Assembly (NCBI GenBank): GCA_028023455.1
Contig: JAQFVV010000050.1
Location: 3,164,626 to 3,228,625 of the forward strand
DNA from: Epiperipatus broadwayi
Taxonomy: Eukaryota; Onychophora; Udeonychophora; Euonychophora; Peripatidae
Direction: 5' to 3'
DNA length: 64,000 nucleotides
This document shows positions 34,740 to 47,322 of the stretch, one piece after another. Below the pieces are notes generated by a model that did no database searches, had not been told where the DNA came from, and was given only the letters and a program-made list of their open reading frames with translations. A program made the translations under genes and the position numbers. Each line of letters opens with the position of its first letter. The first letter of the stretch is position 1.

Positions 34740-36700
34740 ATTATTTAAATATGTGGTATTTACACGGAATGATTATTTGTAACAATATTAAGCATAGACC
34801 ACATTAATGGCCATTATAACTTCAGAAAGAAAGTTAAATACGCACAATTTATATGGTTGCATAAAAGAAAATAAACAAACAAAAGATTATATCCCATCCC
34901 CTTCTCGATTATATACATATTTTCTTTGTTGTTACACTCCAAGACATTGCAAAATTGTATTCACTATATGCAACTACAGAATTTCTGTAAACTTAAAAAA
35001 CAAAAAGATTTCGTTATTTTTATTTATTTAAACACTGGAATATGTAATTGGTCTCGTATATATCTGAATAAAACACTTAATTATTAATATAGCGGAAAAT
35101 TATTTGTTTTATAATTTAATGACTATTAACAGTGGAATAAAGTAATTGAATTTAGATCAAGGATTATTTCACTCAACACAATGGCAGAAATAAAAAAAAA
35201 TACAACTTGATTATAGAACTCCGGCGCTCAAACTTTTTATGAACTCTTAAGCAGTACTTTAGGGATTAGATCTGTGTTGAAGATATCTAAGCACACACAC
35301 ACGTCTTGGAAATAATCATTAAAGAGAATATTACTATTCAAAAAACGATTTCGTCGCTGAATTGAACTCCTGCAAATTTAAAAACAGGTTTACTATAGAT
35401 ATGGCTGTCTTTGCAGACTGTCAAAAAAGTAAAAAATTCTGCAATAAAAAGAAAGGGTTTAATGATTGTAAAATAGAAATGAAAAAAGATAAGGGTATGT
35501 AGTAAGTGTAATTAATAAGTTTATTTAAATATTAGATTAAAAGCATACTCATATAGCGAGTGACGGAAAGAGTGATAATAAAATTAAATATAAAAGATAG
35601 TAGCAAAACAAGCTTTTTAATCGACAATAAAGTTTATTTTGTGAACTAATGAGATTTCTTTTTCCATTGTTTTTCAATGTTTACGATATAAAAAGTGGCT
35701 TTTTATAGAGTAGAATCACGAAAGATTAAATATAGAACTTTAAAGTTTCAAGTAAGATATATAAAAAGGAAAAGCAAAATATCTGGAAAATAATATTAAA
35801 AATAGTGTAGAATCAAAAAAAAAATAAATTGTCTAACAATAATAATATATAAATATCTCGTTTGAAAAATACCGCAAAAGCGTTAAAAAAAGGTAGATAA
35901 TATAAAGATGTTTAGTTTCTAAGAGGAAAAAATAATTATTTTTTTTTAAAAAGGAGGAGTTGGAGGGACAGATAAAAGAAAAGGAAAGAAGAAATAAGAT
36001 TGATCATGAAATGCAAGCATAGGAAGGAAAGATGGTTTGAATTTCTACTCTGGCGAATGATTGCAGTATGATGAAAGAGGCATATTAAAAAAATACTAAT
36101 TGAAATTAATATAATTTAATCAGTAAGAATTTCAAATTGTATCAATTATTTAATTTAACAGATGCTACACAAATAATACTTTTTTTTTTTTTTTTGATAA
36201 TAAAAATGGTGGCTTTGAATTTTTTTTAAAATTAGTATTTTTTCCAAAATCAATAATATTTTAAATCATCTTCTAAAATTTTATATACCTTCGAACACTG
36301 ATTGTATATATGTGTGAGAGATTATGATCTGAACCAACTGATTCAGCACGAATATTTTCGGGTTCATTTATCTTTTTCACATATGTGTTGTCATGTGTAT
36401 CGTGTGTGTGAAATGAAATGGAGAACGAATATAGACTGAAAATCCTAAATTCAAACCCTTCTATTTTTATATACTTTCAGAAAGTAAAAAGCAGGAATAA
36501 AGATGTATCTTAAAAAAGACTAAAACAATGTTCAGTCATTTTTACAGAAGAAGAAAAAAGATAATGATAATGAATTAGAAGAGGCTGATAATTACAATTA
36601 CATGTGGCGAACATGTGTGAAAATACGATAATTAGTTATGATATTTTTTTAAAAGGGTGAATACTTCAATTAGAATGCAAATTATCAATTTTCATTCGTT
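34740..36700. other. Region with raised CpG content and a possible exon
   Basis: CpGs are scattered through this stretch more often than in the neighbouring kilobases. After TCATTTTTACAG (36537-36548), a frame starting at 36549 reads KKKKDNDNELEEADNYNYMW then RTCVKIR and a stop. It could be a terminal exon, but it is low complexity. Otherwise the stretch is purine-rich and non-coding. Confidence 0.25.
36315..36430 (+). repeat. HHR family 1 fragment, plus orientation
   Basis: GAACCAACTGAT followed by TCAGCACGAATATTTTCGGG looks like the ribozyme region with part of stem II deleted. TTTATCTTTTTCACATATGTG and CATGTGTATCGTGTG then match the sequence downstream of the core. It is CpG-containing, so perhaps a fairly young copy. 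Confidence 0.6.
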
Positions 36701-37655
36701 TAACTTTTTTAAATCATAATTATTTAACAAGAGAAAAAAAATTAGAATAAAGAAATCTTTAAAATATGCTGTAAAAACAGTCAAGACAGCTAAAGCTGGT
36801 AATTTTATTCTTGTAAAGCATCTTTTTTTTTAAATATATATATATTAATTCTGCTTTATTTGCAATCATATTTATCCTTATAATTTGTATTTCTAAAAAA
36901 AATAATTACAAAAAATAATAATATATGTGGGATATTTCATGGCAGCTCTAACACATAAGTTCCAAACATAGTAGATGAATTTAATCTTAGAATTTGGAAT
37001 GCTTTTGGTAGAAGTAATTTAAAATTAAACACCAATATGTCAATGCATTTTTACAGGAATGTTTATTAATAGATATATTTTATCATGCCTTACATATACA
37101 TCAAAAACTAAGAATAGCAATACAGAGACATTAGAACACATTTAAAGTGTAGACAGAAAAATAAGAAACGATTAAAAGAAAAAAAAATGTATATGAGAGA
37201 ACAAACAGGTAGTATAAAAAGCTACAATGATATATTGTTAGAAGACACGATAAAAAAGAAGCAGTTAATATTTTAATCTTTTAATCATGTGATTCAATCA
37301 ACTTCAGTCACGCCACACTCTCTTGAGAAAATGCATCTTAATGCGTTTAAACATAAAAATTCAATACTATTTTTAGTCTATTTGTTAAAAAAAAATTATA
37401 AAGTTATATCTTTCAAAATTAAATTATAAAGTAAATATAGGTATTGAAATAATATGAAATTAGCCAAGTATAGTCTCATTCTGTATTATCATAAACTACC
37501 TTAATTCCAAATAGAAACTGATGAAATGATTATAAAACACCAAAATAAATTATTAAGGACATTCTGTGGATTGGTCGATGATTTATACTTTGTTAAACTG
37601 AGTATCTTATTTAAATAAAATAAAATACAGATATAATAACAATAGTAATAATAAT
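36440..37655. other. AT-rich stretch, no gene seen
   Basis: No supported feature. Confidence 0.3.
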
Positions 37656-37659
37656 ATTT

Positions 37660-37765
37660 AAATATACATGTATTGTCTATACTGGACTTAATGTAATTAG
37701 AAGAGATTTGAACTCATACATTCAAGCGTCCTTCAACTCCATCTTACATAACTTACATATATGTA
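37660..37765 (-). repeat. HHR family 1 end fragment
   Basis: TTGTCTATACTGGACTTAAT, GTAATTAGAAGAGATTTGAA and CTCCATCTTA match the corresponding ends near 5410-5470 and 57510-57600. No ribozyme core here. Confidence 0.5.
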
Positions 37766-37896
37766 AAAATAAACTTGTGTACACACAAGCTTACATTTTT
37801 AAATAAATGACTTAAGGTTGAAATGAAATGAGTATTATATAAAAATAAGTATTTTATTAATGTAACGATAATAAAATTAAAGTTTACGTTTATAAG

Positions 37897-40511
37897 TGTA
37901 ACAGTCAGAAACGGTGATTCATTAACATAGTGCAGAATTTGACCACCACACAGAACAGCAGTACCATCGAGGTAGCGAAGCCACCCATAGTACTGAGTTA
38001 GAACATAGTTTATCGGTTCCACAATACAATCTACAAAACAACGCATATGATGCGACATTAGTAAACACTTCTTTAGGCACGGTGGTCAGGGATGTTGCAA
38101 GAGATTCATGATTTTATTTTCGAGTTAGCCAATGATAACACAAATATTAATTAAACATTTATATTTACAAAATCGAGGAAATATTATACAGAATGGGTAT
38201 CGAATAAATAAAACGTAACTGCAGTCATATAATTTGAAATTATTTATTGAAACATTTTTTTTTTAATAAATCATTTACTAATAATATTTGGTAATATTTA
38301 AATTGAGTAACGGAATTTTCCGATACTGTTATAGTCAAGAAATACATTTATTTATTTAGTAACATTTATACAAAATCATTTTACCAATAATACTTTATAT
38401 TTAAGACCTCAGTAGAGGTATTTTCCGATACTGTTATGTTTACAAAGAGAAATACATTTATTTCATGACATAATCTAGCTACCTAAAATTCTTGAGCAAG
38501 TATTTCTAAGGCATGCCTTTAGGGATTTATACCTTTGCAATGCAAGAATCTAAAGTAAGATTTATAAGAGTAGCGGTGGACATATATTTATTTAATTGAA
38601 GATATTTACTAATAACTAGGGGCAAACATTTATTTGAGAGTGAATTATGTCACTAATGCAGGGATGGAGTTATACATAGAATAATAAAGTCAATAAAAGA
38701 AAACATGTGGTATGTCTAGAAAGGTGATTGGAAATGGCAGTATATTGAAACTGCAAAGCCATGAATAAGTTTAGAACGGGCTGGCATTTGCCATTGGCCC
38801 AAAGAGGTAAGGTATTATATAAGCATAACCAGGGACAAGTGGGGTTCGTGCCACAATTGCCTGCTGGCTGCATGATGGTCGTCAAGTCCTACGGGACATT
38901 CACATGTCACCTTGTGTAGGATGACTGGGGTTAATTTCAACCCTATAGAATCCGGAATATTCAAGGCTCGTAATGGGTCATCGCATCTCTAAAATGTAAC
39001 ACGTGTATAATGTATAAATGATTCTGTTAAGATTTAAATATATTTTATAACTCGGCCCTACATTATCAACATTTAATAATGTACATTTGCGACTCTCAAA
39101 GAAATGCAATTTTATGGAATAATTAATCAAGATTTAATAAAATATAAAACCATATATAAACTGGGTGATTATTACAACTAATACGTCAGCCATTTGCTAA
39201 GCAGTAGTCCCTTGCATTACAATAAAGGAAGCATTGAATGCGTGTCAATTTATATGAAAATATTAAGTTATTTATGAAAGTAAATATTAATGAAAATTTG
39301 ACATGCATCCACTGTTTCAAGCGATCATAGATTTATACTTAGAAAATTATGAGCATGCGATAATTATATAATAAAATGTAGATTTTAGAAATACGTACCC
39401 AAGAAAGATAGAGTTAGGCAGGCTAGATTATTAAAGAAATTTACATATTAATTATTAAATTTATAGCATTACAAATGAGAATTTACAGTTTATAGTTTAT
39501 AAGTTATATAAAGAATGAATAAGCTATAGCAGGATATTAGTAGAGTACTCTAGAGAATTTGGATACAGGTACCTGTTTTATGAGAAGTTTTCCGATTCAG
39601 TGATCAGTAGCAAATTGTTCATGATTCTAGCATTAGCAGTTCTTTACAGCATTTAGATGATTCATGTAATTTAACAGCAGCAGCTTTCAAATTATTTTAG
39701 GCAGCAGATCTTCGTGGTTGAATTTATGAAGGGCAATGGAAGGTTTGGCATACGATAGGCCATCTCCGGATGGAGAATAGTCTGGGCGCTTTCTATTCAC
39801 GCATACTGTGGCACATAAAAATAATTTAAGATCTTGGAGACTCTCAACTGATTGAGAGCACAGCTAAAGTTAAACTGAAAGTTTCTAGAAAGTCTAAAAT
39901 GGCCTCCTTTCTTAGATCTTATCTTTTACATTTTTGTTAGTTTATTTTTGGATTCCAATTAATCTGCCCTGAGGATAATCAATGCATTTTTGTTAATTTT
40001 AATTATAGAGAAAGCTGCCTTTCTATTGTTTACATTTAGATTTTACATTTAATTTTTGCAATTAGATTTTAGGGAATTTTTCTTTTTAATTAATCTATTA
40101 TCTCTCACCGGCCATTGCTTTTAAAATTTCAAATACAAAAGGGAACATATGATTATTTTTACTTTTAATTAAATATTACAATCTATTTCTAAAATTATTA
40201 CTAAATGAAATTTAAACAAAGCAATAAATAACGGATTTTACAATTCAAAATAAATAGTTAAAATATATATATTTTTTATAACTAAAAGAAGAAATCTAAA
40301 TTATATTATTTATCTTTATTTATTGCCTTAAATTTGAGATCGAAATGTGTGCGTGTTTATGGTGAATTCTACATATATCTATACATTTTTAATATTGCTA
40401 CACACACAATTCAATACCAAAAAGTTTAAATTTGGGTAGGATAGAGCGGTGAGTGAGAGACGATAGAAAAAAGATGAAACTTAAGATTCGAATACGAATC
40501 TTACTGTTTCA
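37897..40511 (-). repeat. 3' LTR (left copy)
   Basis: Direct repeat of 42631-45241. On the minus strand it contains a CpG-bearing block near 37910-38060 with a frame starting MSHHMRCFVDC that is also open in the other LTR; whether it is translated is unknown. An internal duplication repeats TTTTCCGATACTGTTAT near 38317 and 38420. Confidence 0.9.
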
Positions 40512-40527
40512 TTTCCCCGTACTTCCC
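40512..40527 (-). other. Polypurine tract
   Basis: On the minus strand GGGAAGTACGGGGAAA directly abuts the TG of the 3' LTR, the expected site for plus-strand priming. Confidence 0.7.
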
Positions 40528-40940
40528 ATGAACAATTAAGGAAGAACAAAGGAGGCAAGGAAAGAGAAAAAAATTTTTGCTACATCACATAATTTAAATA
40601 CGAAAAAAAAATTTTTTTTTTTTTTTTTTACAGATATATAGAAATATAGAAAGCAGAGATTACATGAAGCAATGAATGTTTTATGTACCTGGATCTAGAA
40701 TTTATAGTTTAATTTAAAATGGCGTAATTTGGCCATGTCTGGTTAGAAATCTTATATTAGTTACACTGATAATATATAAAAATAAATTCTTGGAGTAATA
40801 GTAATTAAAATAATAATATATATAAAAAAAAATTCTATCTAAAGCCTTATTTAACCAATGTAAATTCCATTCAACCAAATTCATTTTACCAAATTCGTTT
40901 TAATATTCTTATATACATTTAATAACCATCCTAAGAGGCT
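40528..40940. other. Interior 3' region of the LTR element
   Basis: Non-coding AT-rich sequence between the end of gag and the polypurine tract. Pol would be expected here, but no RT or integrase motif is visible. Confidence 0.5.
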
Positions 40941-40949
40941 AAAATATTT

Positions 40950-42051
40950 TTATAACCCTGGGTCAGGTGGATAATATCTATCTCTCATCATTGATGACTG
41001 CAGCCTTGGGTTTTCAAATTTTTGCCTTCTATCAGGTGGTTCTTTGGCCCAATGGTTAAAATCCAATGTAGAAAGAAATTCAATCATTTCTTCTATGTCT
41101 TTTATTTGACTGCCTGCCATTAATTGTTGGATGGTTAGCTGCGTGCTATGCTGGATTGTTCTATATTTCCATTTCCCCATATTCCACCAGTCTTTGGCAG
41201 AGCCTTGCAGATGGTAACTGGCCATAGCTATCCGTAAATCTGGTCCTTTCTTATAAAATTGGGAGAATTTTGTAAGCTCTCTAAGTGGGTTTGAGGGTTT
41301 TCCTCTATCTTTCCTTTAATAAAGATTTTAATGTAGATGATCTTTGCTAAGTAGCTCTGGTGTCCATTGTCCATTTTCATGATTTCTTCCATGACCTTTG
41401 GTCCTTCTATATTTTTGTTCCCATCTACGCTCATCTCCTTTTTACTGCTTTCATTCAACGGTTCTTGTAGGCCTTCATCTATTGGAATGAGGTCTATTTG
41501 CTCATCTATTATCATAGGTTTGTCATATCTTTCTAACTTCCTTTAATTTTCCATATCTGTAATCTCTTCTTCCTTTTTACTAACTCTGGATATGCTTGGT
41601 TCCTTTTCAATGCTGTCTTCATTCAATGGTTTTTGTGGGCCTTCATTTATTGCAATGAGGTCTCTTTGCTCTTCACACTTATCTACATTTATTACACTGT
41701 CTGTTCTTCTATTATCATAGGTTCATCAGATCTTTCTAACTTCCTTTCATTTTCCATATCTTTAGCCTCTTCCTTTTTATTGACTTGGGTTATTCTATAT
41801 TCCTTTGCTATCATTCCTAACTCTCTCAAGACAAATTTTTGAATTTCCTGATACTTCTTAGCTCTTATCTTTTCTTCTTCCTGTCTCTTTTTTGATTCTT
41901 CATCTCTTCTTCTCGCTTCCTCCTCATAAATTTTCCTCATTTCTTCCCTATTCTGTCTAGGTATTTCAAGCAACTTTAAATTAAAGTCCATTGACCCTCC
42001 ATAAGCTTTAGATAAATCTACTTGCTCTATATTAATATTTTCTGCTTCCAT
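40950..42051 (-). pseudogene. gag: Gag polyprotein, frameshifted
   Basis: Starts at ATG 42051 (MEAENINIEQVDL). The N-terminal third is a charged helix or coiled coil (KRQEEEKIRAKKYQEIQKF). A repeat region rich in E, K and D follows. The C-terminal third contains YKKGPDLRIAMASYHLQGSA then KDWW (about 41245-41185), the Y/A.L.G.A..WW signature of Ty3/gypsy-type retrotransposon capsid. Two frameshifts (near 41700 and 41255) and at least one in-frame stop break it. No zinc knuckle is seen after the capsid block; it ends RDRYYPPDPGL. It would form the particle shell if intact. Confidence 0.7.
41451..41838 (-). repeat. Internal tandem duplication in gag
   Basis: TTCATTCAA(C/T)GGTT followed by GGCCTTCAT(C/T)TATTG and AATGAGGTCT occurs twice with an offset of 168 bp (56 codons). 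A roughly 38-bp indel separates the units. Confidence 0.75.
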
Positions 42052-42591
42052 TTTCTTAAGATTATTTATTTATTTTTCTTTATTTAGCATTAGACTATTC
42101 CCCACTGGTATCTTGGTCCTATCACACTTTCACTGCCCTCACCTACTCTACATTGCCCTATCTCTGCATTGCTGCATTTAACATATATATTATATATAAA
42201 ATACTGCTAACACGTATAATAAAACACTGCTGTCTATATATATAATGGTGCTTTAATAAAATATTTACTGCTACTTGCTTTCTCATTTAGTGACTGGTTA
42301 CTTTTTTTTGACATATATATATATATAAATATTTCACTAGATCCGAGTATTTTCGTTCCTTCTTAATTTATACACACATCCCTGCTTTCCTTAAATTTAT
42401 TACGCCTGCCATACTTTCATTCACTTGACCCACATTATTTCACTCGATTTATTTTTTTCATTATTTTTATCAAAACAAATTTGTATATATATATAGGATA
42501 TTTAGTTAACTCGGGTAACGAACGCTAAAAGAAAATTTACATGGGTTATAAATCTGCTCAGGGTATATATGGGTTTTTGTAAAGAAGCCTC
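42052..42591 (-). other. Untranslated leader of the LTR element
   Basis: AT-rich leader between the candidate primer site and the gag ATG. Contains short TA runs (42312-42327, 42486-42495) and no frame. Confidence 0.5.
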
Positions 42592-42609
42592 CACATTGTA
42601 AAGCGCCAA
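42592..42609 (-). other. Candidate primer binding site
   Basis: On the minus strand TGGCGCTTTACAATGTGG lies about 21 nt inside the 5' LTR. TGGCGC would pair with a tRNA ending GCGCCA. The gap from the LTR is longer than usual, so this is tentative. Confidence 0.35.
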
Positions 42610-42630
42610 ATGCTAAAAAAAATTATACTA

Positions 42631-45241
42631 TGTAACAGTCAGAAACGGTGATTCTTTAACATAGTGCAGAATTTGACCACCACACAGAATGGAAGCACCA
42701 TCGAGGTAGCGAAGCCACCCGTAGTACTGAGTTCGAACATAGTTTATCCATTCCACAATACAATCTACAAAACAACGCATATGATGCGACATTAGTAAAC
42801 ACTTCTTTAGGCATGGTGGTCAGGGATGTTGCAAGAGATTCATGATTTTATTTTCGAGTTAGCCAATAGTAACACTAATATTAATTAAACATTTATATTT
42901 ACAAAATCGAGGAAATATTATACAGACTGAGTATCGAATAAATAAAACATAACTGCAGACGTATAGTTTAAAATTATTTATTGAAACATTTTTTTTTAAT
43001 AAATCATTTACTAATAATATTTGGTAATATTTAAATTGAGTAACGGAATTTTCTGATACTGTTATATTCAAGAAATACATTTATTTATTTAGTAACATTT
43101 ATACAAAATCATTTTACCAATAATACTTTATATTTAAGACCTCAGTAGCGGTATTTTCCTATACTGTTATGTTTACAAAGAGAAATACATTTATTTGATG
43201 ACATAATCTAGCTACCTAAAATTCTTGAGCAAGTATTTCTAAGGCATGCCTTTAGGGATTTATACCTTTGCAATGCAAGAGTCTAAAGTAAGATTTATAA
43301 GAGTAGCGGTGGACATATATTTATTTAATTAAAGATATTTACTAATAACTAGGGGCAAACATTTATTTGAGAGTGAATTATGTCACTAATGCAGGGATGG
43401 AGTTATACATAGAATAATAAAGTTAATAAAAGAAAACATGTAGTATGTCTAGAAAGGCGATTGGAAATGGCAGTATATTGAAAGTGCAAAGCCATGAATG
43501 AGTTTAGAACGGGCTGGCGTTTGCCATCGGTCCAAAGAGGTAAGGTGTCACATAAGCATAACGAGAGACAAGTGGTTCATGCCACGATTGCCTGCTGGCT
43601 GCATGATGGTCATCAACTCCTATGGGACATTCATATGTCAGCTTGTGTAGGATGACTGGGGTTAATTTCAACCCTATCGAATCTGGAATATTCAAGGCTC
43701 GTAATGGGTCATCGCGTCTCTAAAACATAACACGTGTATAATGTATAAATGATTCTGTTAAGATTTAAATATATTTTATAACTCGGCCCTACATTATCAA
43801 CATTTAATAATGAATGTTTGTGACTCTCAAAGAAATGCAATTTTATGGAATTATTAATCAAGATTTAATAAAATATAAAACCATATATAAACTGGGTGAT
43901 TATTACAACTAATATGTCAGCCATTTGCTAAGCAGTAGTCCCTTGCATTACAATAAAGGAAGCATTGAATGCTTGTTGATTTATATGAAAATATTAAGTT
44001 ATTTATGAAAGTAAATATTAATGAAAATTTGACATGCATCCACTGTTTCAAACGATCATAGATTTATACTTAGAAAATTATGAGCATGCAATAATTATAT
44101 AATAAAATGTAGATTTTAGAAATACGTACCCAAGAAAGATAGAGTTAGGCAGGCTAGATTATTAAAGAAATTTACATATTAATTATTAAATTTATAGCAT
44201 TACAAATGAGAATTTACAGTTTATAGTTTATAAGTTATATAAAGAATGAATAAGCTATAGCAGGATATTAGTAGAGTACTCTAGAGAATTTGGATACAGG
44301 TACCTGTTTTATGAGAAGTTTTCCGATTCAGTGATCAGTAGCAAATTGTTCATGATTCTAGCATTAGCAGTTCTTTACAGCATTTAGATGATTCATGTAA
44401 TTTAACAGCAGCAGCTTTCAAATTATTTTAGGCAGCAGATCTTCGTGGTTGAATTTATGAAGGGCAAGGGAAGGTTTGGCATACGATAGGCCATCTCCGG
44501 ATGGAGAATAGTCTGGGCGCTTTCTACTCAACCATACTGTGGCAGGTAAAATTAATTTAAGATCTTGGAGACTCTCAACTGATTGAGAGCACAGCTAAAG
44601 TTAAACTGAAAGTTTCTAGAAAGTCTAAAATGGCCTCCTTTCTTAGATCTTATCTTTTACATTTTTGTTAGTTTATTTTTGGATTCCAATTAATCTGCCC
44701 TGAGGATAATCAATGCATTTTTGTTAATTCTAATTATAGAGAAAGCTGCCTTTCTATTGTTTACATTTAGATTTTACATTTAATTTTTGCAATTAGATTT
44801 TAGGGAATTTTTCTTTTTAATTAATCTATTATCTCTCACCGGCCATTGCTTTTAAAATTTCAAATACAAAAGGGAACATATGATTATTTTTACTTTTAAT
44901 TAAATATTACTATCTATTTCTAAAATTATTACTAAATGAAATTTAAACAAAGCAATAAATAACAGATTTTACAATTCAAAATAAATAGTTAAAATATATA
45001 TTTTTTTATAACTAAAAGAAGAAATCTAAATTATATTATTTATCTTTATTTATTGCCTTAAATTTGAGATCAAAATGTGTGCGTGTTTATGGTGAATTCT
45101 ACATATATCTATACATTTTTAATATTGCTACACACACAATTCAATACCAAAAAGTTTAAATTTGGGTAGGATAGAGCGGTGAGTGAGAGATGATAGAAAA
45201 AAGGTGAAACTTAAGATTCGAATACGAATCTTACTGTTTCA
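42631..45241 (-). repeat. 5' LTR (right copy)
   Basis: Matches the left LTR throughout. By eye about 5% of bases differ in the plus-strand first half (to about 43985) and only about 1.3% in the second half. Confidence 0.9.
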
Positions 45242-45249
45242 TAAGGAAT

Positions 45250-45660
45250 AGAAAAATTAGGGAATTATTAAGAATAATAAAAAGAAATATATTTAAATTA
45301 ATAGTTCTTCATGGATATGTATATATACAGTCAGGAATACACATGTGTAATTTATATTTATTTTATATTTCATATTATATATTTTATTTTATATTACCTG
45401 GATTACTTTATTTGGAGTTATTATATTTATTCCAGTTTTGATATATTTTATGTTTTTTTTTAATTATTATTTTAATAATTTTATTGTTTACATTGTTATG
45501 GTATTATATATATATATATAATTATTTTTTTTTGTTTCATTGTATCATAGCTCTGAAGAAGACTGCAGCACAGTCAAAATGTAACATTGGGTGTATATAT
45601 ATATATATATGTATTTACTAAAAAGTGTTCAAAGTACAGTGAATCAAGTGCTTTATAAAA
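45250..45660 (+). repeat. Fragment related to the 48.8-kb hairpin
   Basis: CTGAAGAAGACTGCAG, CAGTCAAAATGTA and ACTAAAAAGTGTTCAA match the right arm of the inverted repeat at 48789-48943. TA runs lie on both sides. Confidence 0.55.
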
Positions 45661-45722
45661 ATAAGTATTTAGTAACTAATGTTTAAAAGATGCAAATTCT
45701 TTATCAGCCAGTATATTTAAAT

Positions 45723-46038
45723 GTCAATAAACATCACATGACCACCACTTCTTATACTTGTGTATAACTGTTTTAAAATAGACAAAACTCACTATACGTA
45801 TTGCCACACACAGCAATCTAGAGTAATCAATGGATGCCAGAAGGCTTGTACATAAAATCCCCATCTAGTGCCTACTCATCCAATATCCCCAGACTAGTTT
45901 CGATCTTGTGGCCTATGTCAGAAACTAGTCTGGGGATATTGGATGAGTAGGCACTCGATGGGGATTTTATGCACAAACCTTCTGGCATCCATTGATTACT
46001 CTAGCTTGCTGTGTGTAGCAATATGTATAGTGAGTTTT
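45723..46038. mobile_element. HHR family 2 inverted dimer, copy B
   Basis: Foldback closely related to copy A (TCAATAAACAT.ACATGACC on the left; GGATATTGGATGAGTAGG on both arms). Flanked by a perfect 12-bp direct repeat GTATATTTAAAT (45711-45722 and 46039-46050). The centre is shortened: both arms keep GAAACTAGTCTGGGG, but CTGATGA is gone from both, so neither ribozyme is complete. Confidence 0.8.
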
Positions 46039-46059
46039 GTATATTTAAATAACTTGGTA

Positions 46060-46725
46060 ATTTATAAGTATCAACTTGGATTAGCTGTTAAGCTATGGCA
46101 CAAACTCCAATATGATGCTTCTCATTTTAACATGTTAAAAACTAGATTACATCATCACAATAAGAGTTATATAGAGAGCAGATGTTTTACCTAGTTTATT
46201 GTATGAAAGTGAAGATTGGATACCTTAATAGTACAATATAAAAACATTTAGAAAAATGTGTTTACAAATACTATGTAAAATTTTACAAACACAATAGCAA
46301 GATTATAGAAGCAGTGAAAATAGTTTGCAATTTGCTGGCTGTGATACTATAAAATTCACTATTGTGAAATCATTCCTTTGTTGATTTGGATAGATAAACT
46401 AAATGATTAATGCAACATTTCCAAAATTAGTGTTTTAAAGTGAACGTGAGAATGATTTTCATTGGAGATGTAGACCCCATTCACATTAGATGGATTATTT
46501 CAAAAAAGTCCAATGTAACTTGTTTACATTATAAAGTTAGCACATAATAGAATACATTGGAGAACTACAATTAGACATGGTGTTTAAATATAGTTGCCAC
46601 AAGCAACATTATAAGAAGTCAAACATACAGGTAATTGTAACAGTATATTCTGAATGTAGATGTCCTTGTAGTTCACATTTTGGTTTTATAATAATCATCT
46701 CTAGTGTATTTGTATTATTATTTAC
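46060..46725 (+). pseudogene. RTE-type LINE C-terminal remnant
   Basis: PSLLYESEDWIP (about 46188) matches the LLYGSE.W block. FRKMCLQILCKILQTQ.QDY follows (the H.RCLR.IL.I.WQD block), then AGCDTIKFTIVKS, and SECRCPCSSHFGFI (about 46650), which matches the C.C.R...S.IGL.SH motif at the end of RTE proteins. Stops occur throughout. Copy B of HHR family 2 lies immediately 5'. Confidence 0.75.
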
Positions 46726-46729
46726 AATT

Positions 46730-47320
46730 CTTTTATTTTTCTACTGGATATGGAAAAATTGTATTTATTGTGAGTAGTTTTCTGATACATTATGTTCTCT
46801 GAATTGCAAGAATTTTTAAATACATGATTTCTGTTGTTCTGAGTAGAAATTATGTTAACTATTTCTGCAGAAATCTTTTGCACGCCATTGTTTTATTCTT
46901 GCTATATACCTTCACAGAAATTCAGTCAACATAGCACATGTCTATATTGTCTTTATATTGCAAATAAAATTTGCCATTTTCTCAAAAAGCATGGTAATAC
47001 CTTATACAAATGGTTTTTCTTTTGCAATAGTAGATTCACTGGCTTTTATATAGCAGAATATCAGAGAGAATTTTTGAAACTATTTTAATTCCTTTATGCT
47101 GCTCAAAGAGAGAATTTATCTTATTTTTATATAATAGATATAACAGAATAGTGAGCCTACATCTAATATTATTAATAACAACATGTGAATTTTTTAGCTT
47201 ATATGTTCCAAGAGTAATTATTTTACTCCAATATAGTGCCTTCTTGGTAAGACTGAGAAATCAGTAAATATCATATAATATAGAACTTAAATCCACAGGT
47301 TTTTTGCCTGGGATTTAAGA
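46730..47320. other. AT-rich stretch, no gene seen
   Basis: A 78-codon frame at 46852-47088 is cysteine- and phenylalanine-rich but unsupported. Confidence 0.3.
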
Positions 47321-47322
47321 AT

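Larger units (their letters stand above)
37897..45241 (-). mobile_element. LTR retrotransposon with gag only (TR-GAG-like)
   Basis: Two direct repeats of about 2.6 kb flank a 2.1-kb interior. The LTRs begin TGTAACAGTCAG and end CTGTTTCA on the plus strand (TG...CA). The four bases before the left LTR and after the right LTR are both TAAG, a target-site duplication (ATAAG is also possible if the last A is counted). Orientation is minus, shown by the gag frames, a purine tract beside the left LTR and a possible primer site beside the right LTR. No protease, RT or integrase sequence is visible, so the element is non-autonomous or lost pol. LTRs longer than the interior are unusual. Confidence 0.85.
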
